DNA of 64,000 nt from Planctomycetota bacterium (GTDB lineage: Bacteria; Planctomycetota; UBA1135; GCA-002686595): NCBI GenBank assembly GCA_014238415.1, contig JABABA010000018.1, positions 1 to 64,000 of the forward strand, in the 5' to 3' direction. This document shows positions 8,925 to 17,360 of this stretch, piece after piece. The notes below the pieces were generated by a model. The model was not told where the DNA came from and did no database searches. It saw only the letters and a list, made by a program, of their open reading frames with translations. A program made the position numbers and the translations under genes. Positions within the stretch are counted from its first letter, which is position 1, and every line of letters starts with the position of its first letter.

Positions 8925-9312
8925 AGGGGAAGGCCATCAAGTGCTCGGGAGGCAGCCTGGTGGAGAACCTGTGGCCATGGACGAGATACCAGTGGACAGG
9001 ATCCTGGATGCCGCCAGAAGAGCCTGTACCGCCTGATGCGTATTCGCAGGGGGTGTACTCCTGGGGGGCCCAAGCTCGATGAACGAGAACAAGGGTTCCG
9101 GAGGGCAATTACCGCTCAGCCGAGCCCAAAAAAACCCTTGATGCGACAGCAGCCGGTCCCGGAATGGTACAATCCGGCCCTCGCAATAGGCGAGCACCCC
9201 CTACCTCCTGGAGTTTCCCTTCTGTCATGGGTAAGGGCTTTGCAAAGCCCCTTCCCACGGCCTTCCATTTATCCCCCCGTATCGCCTTGGGCCCAGCGCC
9301 CAAGTGCCTCTC
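8925..9312. other. intergenic region upstream of the sugar transferase gene
   Basis: 388 bases without a credible gene; overlapping short frames on both strands have no domain or ribosome site. The one clear structure is a 16-base perfect palindrome at 9235-9250, listed separately. It probably holds the promoter of the initiating sugar transferase, but I see no convincing -35/-10 pair. Confidence 0.5.
9235..9250. promoter_or_regulatory. 16-bp perfect palindrome, candidate operator
   Basis: GGGCTTTGCAAAGCCC is perfectly self-complementary. It lies 63 bases before the start codon of the initiating sugar transferase gene. There is no T-run after it, so it does not look like a terminator. A dimeric repressor or activator site is possible; no family can be named from the sequence alone. 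Confidence 0.4.
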
Positions 9313-10509
9313 ATGTCTCGCAAATTCAGCCCCGACAGACCCCACTGGGACCGGCTCGAAGATACACCGCCCCCCTCGCCCTTACTCAGCAAGCCCGAGC
9401 TCATTCGCGTGTTCGAAGCGGAGAGGGTGCGCACGGAGCGCACGGGCTCAGTTTTTTCGTTGGTGGTCTTCACCATGGGATCCAAGAGCGAAGCAGATCT
9501 GTCAAAAGCGGTTGGGGCAATTGAGAAAACCGTCCGCCTCTATGACGCCATCGGATCAATTGGCGAGCAAGGCCTGGGAGTCATCCTGCCGGAGTGTATT
9601 CCGAAGGACGCCCTCGTCTTCTCGGACCGTGTGATCGAGCGCTTCGGAGATCTTGAGCTTGGGGCAAGTGTAAAGGTCTACAGCTACCCCCTCGATTGGC
9701 TCGACGAAGACGATGATGATGAAGCCCAGCAGGTTTCCTCTGACCCCAGGACCATCCTGCCCAAGGGTAAGCCACACCTGAAGCGCCCCGCAAACACAGG
9801 CAGCGAAGGTTCCGCCCTGCGCAGCGTGAAAGCCGAAGCCAATTCGCAATTGCGTGACCTGATGCGTGAGACACCCTGCGAGGATCTTGAGCCCCACTTC
9901 ATGGTTCCCCTGCCAGCCTGGCGAAGGGCGATGGACCTCATGGTCAGCATCCCGCTTCTGATTATCCTCAGCCTCACCCTCTTGCCCCTGCTGGCGTTGC
10001 TGATCAAAATGGACTCCAAAGGCAACGTGCTCTTCAAACAGCCGCGAGTAGGTCAGGGCGGACGGCACTTCACCTTCTTCAAGTTCCGCTCCATGTACAA
10101 GGATGCCGAGGAACGACGGGCGGCCCTCAGCAGCCGCAACGAGCAATCAGGTCCGGTCTTCAAGATCAAGAACGACCCGCGCATCACCCGCGTGGGCCGC
10201 TGGATCAGAAAACTGTCCATTGACGAACTGCCCCAGCTCTGGCACGTCGCATGCGGAGACATGACCCTCATCGGCCCACGCCCGCCGCTGCCGGACGAGG
10301 TCGCCAATTACGAGCCCTGGCAACGCCGCCGCCTGGATTTCGTGGGTGGCCTGACCTGCCTCTGGCAGATAGAGGGCCGCAGCAACATCGGCTTCGAGGA
10401 ATGGGTGCGGCTGGACATCAAGTACATCCGTAACCGGACCTGGTTGCTCGACCTGTTGATCCTGCTGAGGACTCCAAAAGCAGTCCTCAGTGGAAACGGG
10501 GCTGACTGA
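9313..10509 (+). CDS. initiating phosphoglycosyl transferase with N-terminal degenerate GGDEF-like domain
   Basis: 398 residues from ATG 9313 (an in-frame GTG at 9304 is less likely). Residues about 25-125 follow the GGDEF fold: an ERVRTERTGSVFSL lead-in typical of diguanylate cyclases and a GEQGLGVILPEC strand where GGDEF would be. The signature is lost, so it cannot be catalytic. An acidic linker (DEDDDDE) follows. Residues about 200-398 are a bacterial sugar transferase (WcaJ/PglC type). One hydrophobic segment (ISL-rich, about 215-240) precedes VGQGG, FKFRSM and SIDELPQLW with its Asp-Glu dyad. IGPRPPLP and GLTCLWQIEGRS follow. It transfers a sugar phosphate to undecaprenyl phosphate, starting repeat-unit synthesis at the inner membrane. 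Confidence 0.9.
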   Translation: MSRKFSPDRPHWDRLEDTPPPSPLLSKPELIRVFEAERVRTERTGSVFSLVVFTMGSKSEADLSKAVGAIEKTVRLYDAIGSIGEQGLGVILPECIPKDALVFSDRVIERFGDLELGASVKVYSYPLDWLDEDDDDEAQQVSSDPRTILPKGKPHLKRPANTGSEGSALRSVKAEANSQLRDLMRETPCEDLEPHFMVPLPAWRRAMDLMVSIPLLIILSLTLLPLLALLIKMDSKGNVLFKQPRVGQGGRHFTFFKFRSMYKDAEERRAALSSRNEQSGPVFKIKNDPRITRVGRWIRKLSIDELPQLWHVACGDMTLIGPRPPLPDEVANYEPWQRRRLDFVGGLTCLWQIEGRSNIGFEEWVRLDIKYIRNRTWLLDLLILLRTPKAVLSGNGAD

Positions 10510-11061
10510 GGAGTCCCTCAGCCGCAAGCGTCAGTGGGAGAGCAGGCTGCCAGGATCCGCATCCCCTCGGAATCCACGCATCGACCCTGTCCCCTCCGAA
10601 CCGGCAGGCGAAAGCGCGAGCCCCCGGCCCCTCAGCCAATGGTCCAGATCGAGAATTCTGACCAAGGCAGGCCAGAGCCATAGTGGCGCGACCCAGGGCC
10701 AGCGATCCATCTTGGTCCGTTTTGGTTAGGTGTGTGCAACTTTTGCTGGAGTTGGCTTGGCAGTTGATGACACACCTCTTGAGGGGCGTGGAAGAAGCAA
10801 GGCCGCAACTGCCTAAACACCGAAAGACCGGCCTTTGGTGCTCCAAGACCAAATACCAGAAGCATGGCCCCGAGTGATTGAGAGTTCCTATGAGCCCCAA
10901 ATCGAGATGCAGCCAGAGGCCTTCAAGCCTCAACGGACGCCGTTCGATAGGTGAAAGCGCGGGAAGTTCCTAGGATGGATGGAACCCCTGCCAATCGCGG
11001 AACACTCACCCTAGCCATGACCTCGACCAAGACCGAACAGGATGGTTTGCGATGTTCTCAA

Positions 11062-11083
11062 GGAGAGACAAGATTGTCTCTCC
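11062..11083. promoter_or_regulatory. perfect inverted repeat (10-bp arms), candidate operator or RNA hairpin
   Basis: The arm GGAGAGACAA is followed by two bases and its exact reverse complement. As RNA it forms at least an eight-pair stem with a six-base loop. It has no T-run, so it is not a typical terminator. It lies about 220 bases before the ATG at 11304. Confidence 0.45.
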
Positions 11084-11177
11084 CGAAGGATGCCCCAAAC
11101 ACCCGTTTCAAATGGAATCGAGAATGCATGCTGGGTCTGGCGAATTCGCTCGCTAGAGTCTGCGTGGAATTTTTGGT

Positions 11178-11201
11178 GACGCCCAACTTCGGATGGGCGT
11201 C
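11178..11201 (+). promoter_or_regulatory. hairpin with 8-bp stem upstream of the beta-helix lipoprotein gene
   Basis: GACGCCCA and TGGGCGTC flank an eight-base loop. The stem is perfect and GC-rich. It is followed by TCTCACTTCT rather than a T-run, so a leader RNA structure or protein site is more likely than termination. It lies about 100 bases before the ATG at 11304. Confidence 0.4.
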
Positions 11202-11303
11202 TCTCACTTCTAAAAAACATGTACATTGGCTGACCACCGCACAAGCCCAGTGGATTGGATACCGCTGGCCTGTACGGACCGGGAATGCCACCAGGGAATT
11301 CTG

Positions 11304-13970
11304 ATGATCAAAGGAACAAAGACCCAAGGGATTGGGCAACTTCTGCTACGGGGACTTTTTGGATTGGGTTTGTGCCTGACCGCCTGCGCACCGAGCGACC
11401 AATCGGTCTCCGGACTCGGAGACGAGGTTGGCAATGGTGCCTTCGGCGTGGTGGACGGCAGCCCCTTCCATATCACGGCCCCCGAAGGAGGACCCTTTCC
11501 TGAAGGCGCGCGCACCTACACCCTGGTGAACTACACCCTGGGCCTCTTCGCCTGGGAGATCGAGACCAGCGTACCCTGGCTCACCTCTGATGTTCCCGCC
11601 GGAGCCCTGGCCCCCGGTGCGACGGTTGATGTGACCGTCAGCATCGACACGGCCTTCGCCGAGACCCTGACAGTGGGCGACTACCCTGCGGATCTGATCT
11701 TCCGGGATCGCTCGGACCCCAGCGGCATCTTGATCATGGCCTTCCTGCTGACGGTAGAAGCAGCCCCCACAGGCGATCTGCGCGTCACGCCAGAGGATCC
11801 CTGGGAGCTGGAAGCCCTGACCCTGGCCGAACTGGAGGGCCAGACCCAGGTCTACACCATCACCAACGAGGGCCCCGGCGAGCTCGAATGGGCAGCCGCG
11901 AGCCAATCGGACTGGTTGCTTCTGACCGGCGACGCCCAAGGCGTGCTGGCGGAGGGTGCGAACCAGGAACTGACCGCTGCCATCGCGACCGACAGCCTGT
12001 CTGAAGGCTCGGGGATCCACATGGGGTCCATCGCCTTCAGCAACTCCCTCGATCAGGCGGACACGCAAACCGCTGTGGTCAGCTTGCGGGTCGGTGACCA
12101 ACCGGACGGCCGCATCAGTGATGGACTGGTCGCCCTCTATGACTTCGAGGAACTCAGTGGCACGGTGGCCCATGATCATTCAGGTCTGAGTCCGTCCATG
12201 GACTTGGAGATCATCTCACCCGGCTCATCCAACTGGGGCGCAGGAACCCTGGGTCTCGACTCAAGTGCGGTCCTGACCTCCGGCGGAGCCGCCACCCGCA
12301 TCAACTCCGCCATTTCCACATCCAACGAGTTGACCCTCGAAGCCTGGGTGACTCCTGCCAATGTGACCCAGGATGGTCCCGCGCGCCTGATCAGCCTCAG
12401 CGCCGATGCCCACAATCGCAATGTGACCCTGGGCCAAGGCCTCTGGGGCACGCAAGCCTCCGACACATTCACGACCCGCCTGCGCTCAACCGAGACCGAC
12501 AGCAACGGCTTCCCGGCCCTGGACACGGACGCCGGCGCTGCCTCGCTGGGCCTGCTGCATGTGGTCTATACCCGCAGCATGAACGGCCAGACCTGCCTGT
12601 ATGTCAATGGCGTCACCCGCGCAGTTGGCCAGACCGGCGGCGACCTGAGCAACTGGGCCAGCGACTATCCTCTTGTGATTGGCAACGAGGTCAGCGGCGG
12701 CCGGCACTGGGACGGACGCCTGCACCTGGCGGCGGTCTACGAACGTGCCCTGGCTGAGTACGAAGTCCAGCAGAACTTCACAGCGGGCACAGGCGACGCC
12801 ACCGGCCCGGTCCTGGTGGCCTCCCCTTCCACCGGCTTCACCGCCAGCGGAACCGTGGGGCAAAGCGTCTCCCCCACCAGCTTCACCTACGAGGTCCGCA
12901 ACACAGGAACGGCGCAGCTCGAGTGGAACGCCTACTCGGACTCAGCCTGGGTCGAGGTCCTGGGGTCAGGAACCGGATCGGTTGCCCCGGGTGAGGCCCA
13001 GGATCTGGTGATCCAACTGGTAGACGCACAGGTCGGAGCCCTCTCCGCAGGCAGCTACAACGGGTTGCTGTTCATTGACGAAACCACGACCGGGGTGGGT
13101 TCAACTACACGGGATCTGCACCTGACCTTGAATGACCCGGGTGGGTCTGGTGGGTCCGGTGGGTCTGGTGGAGGCTCCAACAACAACGGAGAGTGGGTCA
13201 AGCCCGGACCCGACAATACGGGTCCAACTGCGCCTGAGCTGCTGGTGCCTTCGGGATCGATCACGGTCACGCAGGATGGTACGGTGATTGAGAACGTCTC
13301 CGTTTCGGGGTCGATTACGGTCAAGGCCGCAAACGTCACGATTAGGAATTTCCGGATTCATGGAGGTGGCAATGCCAGCGGCGGCGGCACCTCTTACGGC
13401 ATCAACGTAAACTCGATTGCGAGCAACGTGCTCATCGAAGATGGAGAAATCCTCGCAATTTCCTCAGCGGGAGTCCTTGGAGCAAACTTCACGGCACGCC
13501 GTCTCAATATCCACCACAGCGGCGGTGATGGGGTTAAGACAACTGGCAACAACCTGGTAGAATCCTGCTGGATCCACCATCTGGGCATGAACCCCGGATC
13601 CCATGCTGATGGTAACCAGACAAGGAGCGGTAGCAATATCACATTGCGCGGCAATTTCATGGACATGGTTCCCCCCGAATTTCCTGGCGGGCCAGGCTCT
13701 CCTTTCAACTCGAACGTCACGGGTCTCTTCCAAGCAGAGATCGGGAACATTTCAAATGTCACGATTGACCGCAACTGGCTGACCGGCGGTAGCTACACTC
13801 TCTTCCTCGAGACGAGGTATGGGTACTCCTTCTCCGGACTCTGGATCACCAACAACAGGTTCGGACGAGACTTCCGAGTTGGCCCCCTTTCCATCAGTGA
13901 CGTCACGGACCGACATATCACGGGGAATGTGTGGGACGACAACGGTGAATTGATGAGCATCAACGAATAG
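11304..13970 (+). CDS. secreted multidomain lipoprotein: BACON-like repeats, LamG and parallel beta-helix
   Basis: 888 residues from ATG 11304, with AGGGA seven bases upstream. A signal peptide ends in lipobox LTAC (residues about 20-23). Two BACON-like Ig domains follow (about 45-150 and 160-255; WEIETSVPWLTSD, WAAASQSDWLLLT). A LamG/concanavalin-like domain (about 265-485) starts at GLVALYDFEE. A third BACON-like domain (about 500-600; WNAYSDSAWVEV) comes next. A Gly-Ser linker at 13138-13175 then leads to a C-terminal right-handed beta-helix (about 650-888) with NVTIRNFRIHGGG-type coils, as in polysaccharide lyases and NosD-like proteins. It probably binds or acts on polysaccharide at the cell surface. 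It sits between the initiating transferase and the polymerase genes. Confidence 0.85.
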   Translation: MIKGTKTQGIGQLLLRGLFGLGLCLTACAPSDQSVSGLGDEVGNGAFGVVDGSPFHITAPEGGPFPEGARTYTLVNYTLGLFAWEIETSVPWLTSDVPAGALAPGATVDVTVSIDTAFAETLTVGDYPADLIFRDRSDPSGILIMAFLLTVEAAPTGDLRVTPEDPWELEALTLAELEGQTQVYTITNEGPGELEWAAASQSDWLLLTGDAQGVLAEGANQELTAAIATDSLSEGSGIHMGSIAFSNSLDQADTQTAVVSLRVGDQPDGRISDGLVALYDFEELSGTVAHDHSGLSPSMDLEIISPGSSNWGAGTLGLDSSAVLTSGGAATRINSAISTSNELTLEAWVTPANVTQDGPARLISLSADAHNRNVTLGQGLWGTQASDTFTTRLRSTETDSNGFPALDTDAGAASLGLLHVVYTRSMNGQTCLYVNGVTRAVGQTGGDLSNWASDYPLVIGNEVSGGRHWDGRLHLAAVYERALAEYEVQQNFTAGTGDATGPVLVASPSTGFTASGTVGQSVSPTSFTYEVRNTGTAQLEWNAYSDSAWVEVLGSGTGSVAPGEAQDLVIQLVDAQVGALSAGSYNGLLFIDETTTGVGSTTRDLHLTLNDPGGSGGSGGSGGGSNNNGEWVKPGPDNTGPTAPELLVPSGSITVTQDGTVIENVSVSGSITVKAANVTIRNFRIHGGGNASGGGTSYGINVNSIASNVLIEDGEILAISSAGVLGANFTARRLNIHHSGGDGVKTTGNNLVESCWIHHLGMNPGSHADGNQTRSGSNITLRGNFMDMVPPEFPGGPGSPFNSNVTGLFQAEIGNISNVTIDRNWLTGGSYTLFLETRYGYSFSGLWITNNRFGRDFRVGPLSISDVTDRHITGNVWDDNGELMSINE
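13138..13175 (+). repeat. GGTGGGTCT-type tandem repeat encoding a Gly-Ser linker
   Basis: Short in-frame repeats of GGTGGGTCT/GGTGGGTCC encode GGSGGSGGSGGGS between the third BACON-like domain and the beta-helix. It is a flexible linker; repeat number could vary between strains by slippage. Confidence 0.7.
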
Positions 13971-14098
13971 GGTAGCAGCCAACGGCGCAACGGCTGGCAT
14001 GCACAGGGTCCAGGGGATTCTCGGTGCCCCCCCCCTAGAGTTCCTTGGACTCAGGTGCAGTTCTTGATCTGCCGACCTCGATCGGGTGCAATCACTTC

Positions 14099-15448
14099 AT
14101 GCAGGAACCCAAGACACTCGAGGGATTTGGTTCCAACACGTTCGACAACTTGACCACATTGCACCCGCTGGGGGTGCTCGTCCTCGCGCTGGGGATAATC
14201 GGCACATTGATTGTCAAACGGCGATATGCATGGCTCCCCTTGCTGCTGATCGCCTGCTTCGTATCCACGTCACAGCGGGTCGTCATTGTAACCCTTGATT
14301 TCAACTTCGTCCGCTTGATGATCGCGGCTGCCACCTTGAGGATCATCCAGCGTCGAGAATTTTCTGGTCTCCGGATTACGACACTCGACAAACTGATCAC
14401 TGTCTGGGTGATCGTGAATGCCCTGGCGTATGTACTTCGAGTAGGCACTTTCTCATCCCTTGTATTCAAACTGGGAATGAGCTACGACAGCCTCGGACTC
14501 TATCTGCTAGGCAGAACATGGCTTCGCTCGGGCGAGGATCTGCGACGATTCGCAAGAGCCGCAGGCATTCTCGCTTGCATTTCGGGAGCGGCCTTTGCCA
14601 TCGAGTGGTCGACGGGAAGAAACATCTTTTCCATATTCGGCGGCGTTAGCGAATTCACCCAGATCAGACAGGAACGCTTGAGATGTCAGGGGCCATTTTC
14701 TCACCCTATTCTCGCTGGTGCTTTCTGGCTAAGCCCCTTGGCGCTTGTCCTTGCACTGGCCTGGTCGCCACGTGGGAAACCCATCGCAATCGCAGGGGCA
14801 CTGTCCATTTCAGCAATTACCTTCTTTTGTTCATCCAGCACGCCCCTCCTTGGGTGGATCGCAACGGCAGGATTCGCAAGTCTCTGGCTTCTTCGCAAGC
14901 GTGCAGCAATCCTCCGCATCGGAACAGTCTGCACACTGGTCGCTCTACATCTGATCATGGAGGCCCCGGTCTGGCACCTTATAGCAAGAGCGAGTGTTGT
15001 TGGAGGATCCACTGGATACCACCGCTTCAAACTCGTCGACGCGTTCATAAACAACTGGTCGGAGTGGTTCCTAGTCGGGGTAAGTTCGACGGCCCACTGG
15101 GGCTGGTATCTCTTCGACGTAGCCAACCAATTTGTCATGGAAGGCACAGACGGGGGGATTCTGACTCTTGTCTTGTTTCTCCTCATTCTCCATCGCGCAT
15201 TTGCCAACATAGGTCGCAGAATTCGCCGAGCACGAACCAAGCAGCATGCGATCGAAGCCTGGGCCATCGGGACAGCAATCGCAGCTCAATGCGTCATGTT
15301 CATAGGAGTCACGATTACTCAGACGAACACGAACATGGTCATGTTTGTTTGGCTGCTCGCCGCATCAGAAGCAAAATGGGGGCGCGCCCGAGGCAAGGGA
15401 AGCGGCGGCCCCGATGACCTCCATGCTCCGGCAATTGCAAATTCCTGA
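14099..15448 (+). CDS. O-antigen ligase/polymerase-like membrane protein (Wzy type)
   Basis: 449 residues from ATG 14099; an in-frame TTG at 14045 is a weaker start. The protein has about ten or more hydrophobic segments, a larger loop around residues 180-215 with the family-typical RCQGPFSHPILAGAF (Wzy/WaaL proteins conserve a histidine and arginine here) and a basic tail. This is the architecture of Wzy polymerases and O-antigen ligases. It should join undecaprenyl-linked repeat units on the periplasmic side of the inner membrane. It lies in the polysaccharide locus with initiating transferase, flippase and Wzz, supporting a polymerase role over ligase. By eye it is less GC-rich than its neighbours. 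Confidence 0.8.
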   Translation: MQEPKTLEGFGSNTFDNLTTLHPLGVLVLALGIIGTLIVKRRYAWLPLLLIACFVSTSQRVVIVTLDFNFVRLMIAAATLRIIQRREFSGLRITTLDKLITVWVIVNALAYVLRVGTFSSLVFKLGMSYDSLGLYLLGRTWLRSGEDLRRFARAAGILACISGAAFAIEWSTGRNIFSIFGGVSEFTQIRQERLRCQGPFSHPILAGAFWLSPLALVLALAWSPRGKPIAIAGALSISAITFFCSSSTPLLGWIATAGFASLWLLRKRAAILRIGTVCTLVALHLIMEAPVWHLIARASVVGGSTGYHRFKLVDAFINNWSEWFLVGVSSTAHWGWYLFDVANQFVMEGTDGGILTLVLFLLILHRAFANIGRRIRRARTKQHAIEAWAIGTAIAAQCVMFIGVTITQTNTNMVMFVWLLAASEAKWGRARGKGSGGPDDLHAPAIANS

Positions 15449-15486
15449 GGGTCTAGCCCAGCAAGTCATTGCGGGGCGAATCTCCT

Positions 15487-17109
15487 CTATCCGATCATGG
15501 CTGACGGGACCTTGCGGCCCCGATCAAGGCCCTTCATGCGAATGCTGCTCGCATCCACTCGCCGACTTCGAGCCCAGGCTGACTGGTCGTGAGTCACGAA
15601 TGCACCGACGCTTCGGTGCATGAGCCATGAGTTTAGTCGGAAGGTAAGGGAACGCGGAAGCTTGGGATAAAGGCCCTTGTACCACAACCCCTTCAACGAT
15701 TCTCTCAAGCGATGCCTGAGACTAAGCCCCTCTGCGCGCTGATAAAACAGGCCTGCTTCACGAGCCATTTCACGCGCCTGAATCCGGTCCTCAACTGGGA
15801 AGTCCTCGGTTTCAAAGATCAACTTTCCGACCACTTCGTCGAAAGTCGTAACGTCCTTTTCAACCAGGTAGCGTCCATGATCAGCAGCATAGTCCCACAA
15901 AGGCGTTTTTGGAAACGGCACAGCCATCGAGAAGGCTGATGAAGTGAGGTCGCTCTTTAGAGCAAACTCAATTGACTCTCGTACGGTGTCGAGGGTCTCT
16001 CCCGGATTGCCGATCATGAACTGACCACGAACAGCAATTCCACGTTTGCGAAGCATCGTAATGCCCTTGTCCATCACCTCGATGGTTGTGCCCTTGAGCA
16101 TGTCCGCGAGCATATCGTTGTTCGCTGACTCTACACCGATCGCGATCGAGACGCAGCCAGCGCGCTTGAGCAGATCTGCCCGCTCCTCGTCAAGAATATC
16201 GATGCGAAATCCTCGGACGCCAAACGGGATTCGCAGGTTTCGCTTGATGATTTCCTCGCAGATTTCCACCAATCGGTCAAGACGCGTATTGAATGCGTCG
16301 TCATGAATCACAACTGGACGGTTCCCGTAGTGCGCCACTCTGTGCTCGATTTCATCTACGATGTATTTTGCACTGTGCACCCGAAACGCCCGGTTACCCC
16401 ACAAGGTGACAACGGTACAGAACGTACACCTGAACGGGCAGCCTCGACTGGTGGCCATCGGGTACTGACTCGGATACCTGGTAACGGGGAAGAGGTCAAA
16501 CGCAGGGAAGGGAAGATCATCCAGGTTTGCGACCTGCTCACGTTCCTCATTGACGACCACCTCCCGTTCCTCTCCTCGACGCCAGATGAGACCATCGATG
16601 CTCGCCAGAACCTCATCGCTCACATCACCCTGCGCTCCATGAAGAGCCTTCACCAGTTCCAAGAAAGTAACCTCTCCTTCGCCGTAAACCCCCATGTCGA
16701 TTGCGGGCTCACGTAGGAGCGTTTCCTCTTTCATCATGGATACATGAGGCCCCCCGTATATGATGCGGGCGAAGGGATGCAAGTGCTTATAGCGATGAAG
16801 CAGCATGATCGACTCACGGTAGGTTCGACTACTTACTGAGAACCCAAGTATGTCAAACGGCCGACCAAGAAATTGCTCGATCTCTGCAGGAGTCGCAATC
16901 CCTGTGTCAAGAGCAGCGACTTCCACGTCATCGCCCAACTCCTGTCTGAGATAGGATGTCAAGTAGCCGATCCCGAGTGGAACCTGGAGATCGGAGTTCT
17001 GAGCAAATGGATAAATAAAGCCAACCCGGACCGGACCACTTATTCTCCGTTGGGACTGTTGGGACACAGCGTGCCAATTCGAATTTGCGAGGGAAGTATC
17101 TGGAAGCAT
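15487..17109 (-). CDS. B12-binding-domain radical SAM protein
   Basis: 540 residues from ATG 17109. The N-terminal part (about 25-165) is a cobalamin-binding-like Rossmann domain (VGFIYPFAQNSDLQVPLGIGYL, IIYGGPHVSMM, YGEGEVTF). The centre (about 215-420) is a radical SAM barrel with the cluster motif CPFRCTFC and the later IGVESANNDML and GQFMIGNPGET segments. The C-terminal 110 residues resemble the tail seen in BchE-like anaerobic methylase/cyclase relatives. Such enzymes methylate or rearrange lipids, cofactors or sugars; substrate unknown. It is convergent with the Wzy-like gene and could extend the large minus-strand operon after a 250-base gap. Confidence 0.85.
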   Translation of the reverse strand: MLPDTSLANSNWHAVSQQSQRRISGPVRVGFIYPFAQNSDLQVPLGIGYLTSYLRQELGDDVEVAALDTGIATPAEIEQFLGRPFDILGFSVSSRTYRESIMLLHRYKHLHPFARIIYGGPHVSMMKEETLLREPAIDMGVYGEGEVTFLELVKALHGAQGDVSDEVLASIDGLIWRRGEEREVVVNEEREQVANLDDLPFPAFDLFPVTRYPSQYPMATSRGCPFRCTFCTVVTLWGNRAFRVHSAKYIVDEIEHRVAHYGNRPVVIHDDAFNTRLDRLVEICEEIIKRNLRIPFGVRGFRIDILDEERADLLKRAGCVSIAIGVESANNDMLADMLKGTTIEVMDKGITMLRKRGIAVRGQFMIGNPGETLDTVRESIEFALKSDLTSSAFSMAVPFPKTPLWDYAADHGRYLVEKDVTTFDEVVGKLIFETEDFPVEDRIQAREMAREAGLFYQRAEGLSLRHRLRESLKGLWYKGLYPKLPRSLTFRLNSWLMHRSVGAFVTHDQSAWARSRRVDASSIRMKGLDRGRKVPSAMIG

Positions 17110-17360
17110 AAAAGTACTCGATATGAAAGGCGGTGACCGCGAGGTAAGAGGCGTACAGGAAAGTATCCATTGTCCGCAAGGACCCTAATTTCGTCAAGGT
17201 CCAAAGGGCCAAATCCTGTCCCGCAGGGCCCTAGGGCCACATGCCTTGAACCGTTTCAGCCTTCATCCGTGAGAGCCAGCCCGGATCATGATGCTCGAAA
17301 TTCGCTCACAAATTCCGCCTGCTTGCGCGAATCACATCCCATGTCTACGAATCGACATGC

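Larger units (their letters stand above)
10510..11303. other. 794-bp intergenic region rich in inverted repeats
   Basis: No convincing gene on either strand. The frames here (for example 10487-10933 minus and 10951-11304 plus) have no family features or ribosome sites. Three inverted repeats stand out: 8-base arms AGGTGTGT at 10728-10735 and ACACACCT at 10770-10777; a 10-base perfect stem at 11062-11083; and an 8-base stem at 11178-11201. The region precedes the secreted BACON/LamG/beta-helix lipoprotein gene, so a long structured leader or an operator region is likely. Confidence 0.5.

Noticed and set aside
10500..10523. Hairpin across the stop codon of the sugar transferase as a terminator
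   Set aside because: GGCTGA/TCAGCC has a long loop and no T-run; too weak to call.
10487..10933. 148-codon minus-strand frame in the gap after the sugar transferase
   Set aside because: Starts inside the neighbouring gene on the other strand, no ribosome site, no domain, unnatural composition rich in Cys and Trp.
13138..13175. Short GGTGGGTCT repeats as a CRISPR or regulatory repeat
   Set aside because: They are in frame and encode a Gly-Ser linker between two domains.
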